A stretch of DNA of 6,405 nucleotides from Chloracidobacterium sp. UBA6041 (GTDB lineage: Bacteria; Acidobacteriota; Blastocatellia; Pyrinomonadales; Pyrinomonadaceae): the NCBI GenBank assembly GCA_002427845.1, contig DIYZ01000083.1, forward strand, positions 3,047-9,451, in the 5' to 3' direction. Position 1 is the first letter of the stretch; the number at the start of each line of letters is the position of its first letter. Shown in pieces: positions 5,883-6,405 of this stretch. The position numbers and the translations under genes were made by a program. The notes under the pieces were generated by a model. The model did not search any database. It had not been told where the DNA came from and worked only from the letters and a program-made list of their open reading frames with translations.

Positions 5883-6069
5883 CACCAACACGCGTGATCT
5901 CCTTCTTGAGTAATTCTCCGCAGCATTCCTGACATATTTCCGCAGCTATCAACCCTTTAAGGCTCGCAAACATAGGTTTAGACCCAGCACAGACGTTGCT
6001 CTGGTAAGGCCTTCGGATTACGGCGCGCGTGAGGCCAGGACCGATCTAACTGCAGGAAAACAGGAGGCG
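5883..6069. other. Intergenic region between the operon and the DUF542 gene
   Basis: These 187 bases contain no T-tailed hairpin after the operon and no well-matched -35/-10 pair, so it is unclear whether the DUF542 gene is co-transcribed. A short palindrome AAGGCCTT lies at 6006-6013. On the - strand an open frame with clustered cysteines runs through it (ATG at 5973, stop at 5863). It is too short and unsupported to call as a gene and is described among the findings. Confidence 0.5.
6062..6067 (+). promoter_or_regulatory. Shine-Dalgarno sequence with unusually short spacing
   Basis: AGGAGG lies only 2 bases before ATG 6070. It is the only perfect ribosome binding site seen before a gene in this window, but the usual spacing is 5-9 bases. 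No other in-frame start nearby would keep the conserved domain complete. Confidence 0.55.
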
Positions 6070-6276
6070 ATGAAGATAATTAGCGCTGACAGAACCGTGC
6101 GGGATGTGGTTCTCGAACTGCCGCAGGCGACTAGAGTGTTCGAGAAACTGAAAATTGATTATTGCTGTGGGGGAGATAGGCCGTTAGGCGAAGCTTGCGC
6201 CACAGCCGGAGTGGAAGTCGAAAACCTGGCTGGAAGAGGCTGGACAACTCCAAGTGTAGGGGAATGGCTCGCTTGA
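6070..6276 (+). CDS. Stand-alone DUF542 / ScdA N-terminal domain protein
   Basis: A 68-residue protein that matches the N-terminal domain of RIC/YtfE/ScdA. A helix around VRDVVLELPQATRVFEKL leads into the hallmark IDYCCGG (residues 29-35, C32 and C33), followed by PLGEAC (C43) and a closing helix region to residue 68. In RIC proteins this domain precedes a di-iron hemerythrin domain, and the pair repairs Fe-S clusters damaged by nitric oxide or oxidants (family knowledge). Here the gene stops right after the DUF542 domain with no fused hemerythrin. The separate hemerythrin-like gene at 36-575 may provide the partner (inference). Stand-alone versions are known in other bacteria, so it need not be a truncation. 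Cytoplasmic: no signal or membrane segment. Confidence 0.88.
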   Translation: MKIISADRTVRDVVLELPQATRVFEKLKIDYCCGGDRPLGEACATAGVEVENLAGRGWTTPSVGEWLA

Positions 6277-6405
6277 TTTTCGGTAGTGGGGTAAATCTGT
6301 GGACTTGGGAACGCGCTAGCTGCCTGCTTCTACGCAAATAAAACTCGGCTGGACTTTTTCAAGGCATCGTCAAATTGAATTTGTACCAGCCTGATTTGCC
6401 GAAGA
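6277..6405. other. Window end, no supported gene
   Basis: No + strand ATG occurs here. On the - strand two short frames are open to the window edge, one ending at a TAG at 6330-6332, and either could be the 3' end of a neighbouring gene. Nothing distinguishes them from chance. Confidence 0.4.

Noticed and set aside
6330..6405. 3' end of a - strand gene running in from the right edge
   Set aside because: Only about 24 codons are visible and another - strand frame is also open at the edge; no motif supports either.

Overview
The window carries a compact five-gene operon on the + strand (positions 761-5882) that looks like a membrane-linked, quinol-coupled molybdoenzyme. The genes in order encode a six-helix NarI-like cytochrome b with a Cys4 tail, a molybdopterin oxidoreductase of the NasA/NarB nitrate reductase type, a four-cluster ferredoxin-like electron-transfer subunit, a Tat-anchored Rieske protein and a 74-residue two-helix membrane protein. 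The last three are translationally coupled by ATGA overlaps. The catalytic subunit has the N-terminal [4Fe-4S] motif and a Cys-Met active-site pattern typical of nitrate reductases rather than formate dehydrogenases, so nitrate (or a similar oxyanion) is the best-supported substrate. This is inferred from motifs, not shown.

The operon is flanked by two small nitrosative-stress type genes. A divergent hemerythrin-like (HHE) protein lies at 36-575 on the - strand, and a free-standing ScdA/YtfE N-terminal (DUF542) domain lies at 6070-6276 on the + strand. In RIC di-iron repair proteins these two domains are fused in one chain. Here they sit as separate genes on either side of a probable nitrate reductase, which would suit protection from nitric oxide made downstream of nitrate reduction.

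Two non-coding stretches inside the operon are striking. The 200-base gap 1907-2106 between the cytochrome b and catalytic genes is almost filled by a row of six perfect or near-perfect hairpins, every one with a 3-base loop, five of them spaced alternately 25 and 39 bases apart. The 154-base gap 4315-4468 between the catalytic and ferredoxin genes holds two facing blocks of heptamer repeats (GTRATGA and TCATYAC) that can form a stem of about 35 bp. The first block includes the stop codon of the catalytic gene.

Layout: 36-575 hemerythrin (-); 576-760 divergent intergenic with a possible promoter; 761-1906 cytochrome b; 1907-2106 hairpin array; 2107-4314 molybdoenzyme; 4315-4468 heptamer repeats; 4469-5116 ferredoxin; 5113-5661 Rieske; 5658-5882 small membrane protein; 5883-6069 intergenic with no clear promoter or terminator; 6070-6276 DUF542; 6277-6405 no supported gene.

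The organism is a bacterium of moderate GC content, probably Gram-negative given the Tat-anchored Rieske protein and quinol-linked redox complex. Start codons mostly lack good Shine-Dalgarno sequences. Palindrome-rich and heptamer-rich intergenic DNA and this gene set would fit an environmental Verrucomicrobiota- or Acidobacteriota-like lineage, but the sequence alone does not settle this.
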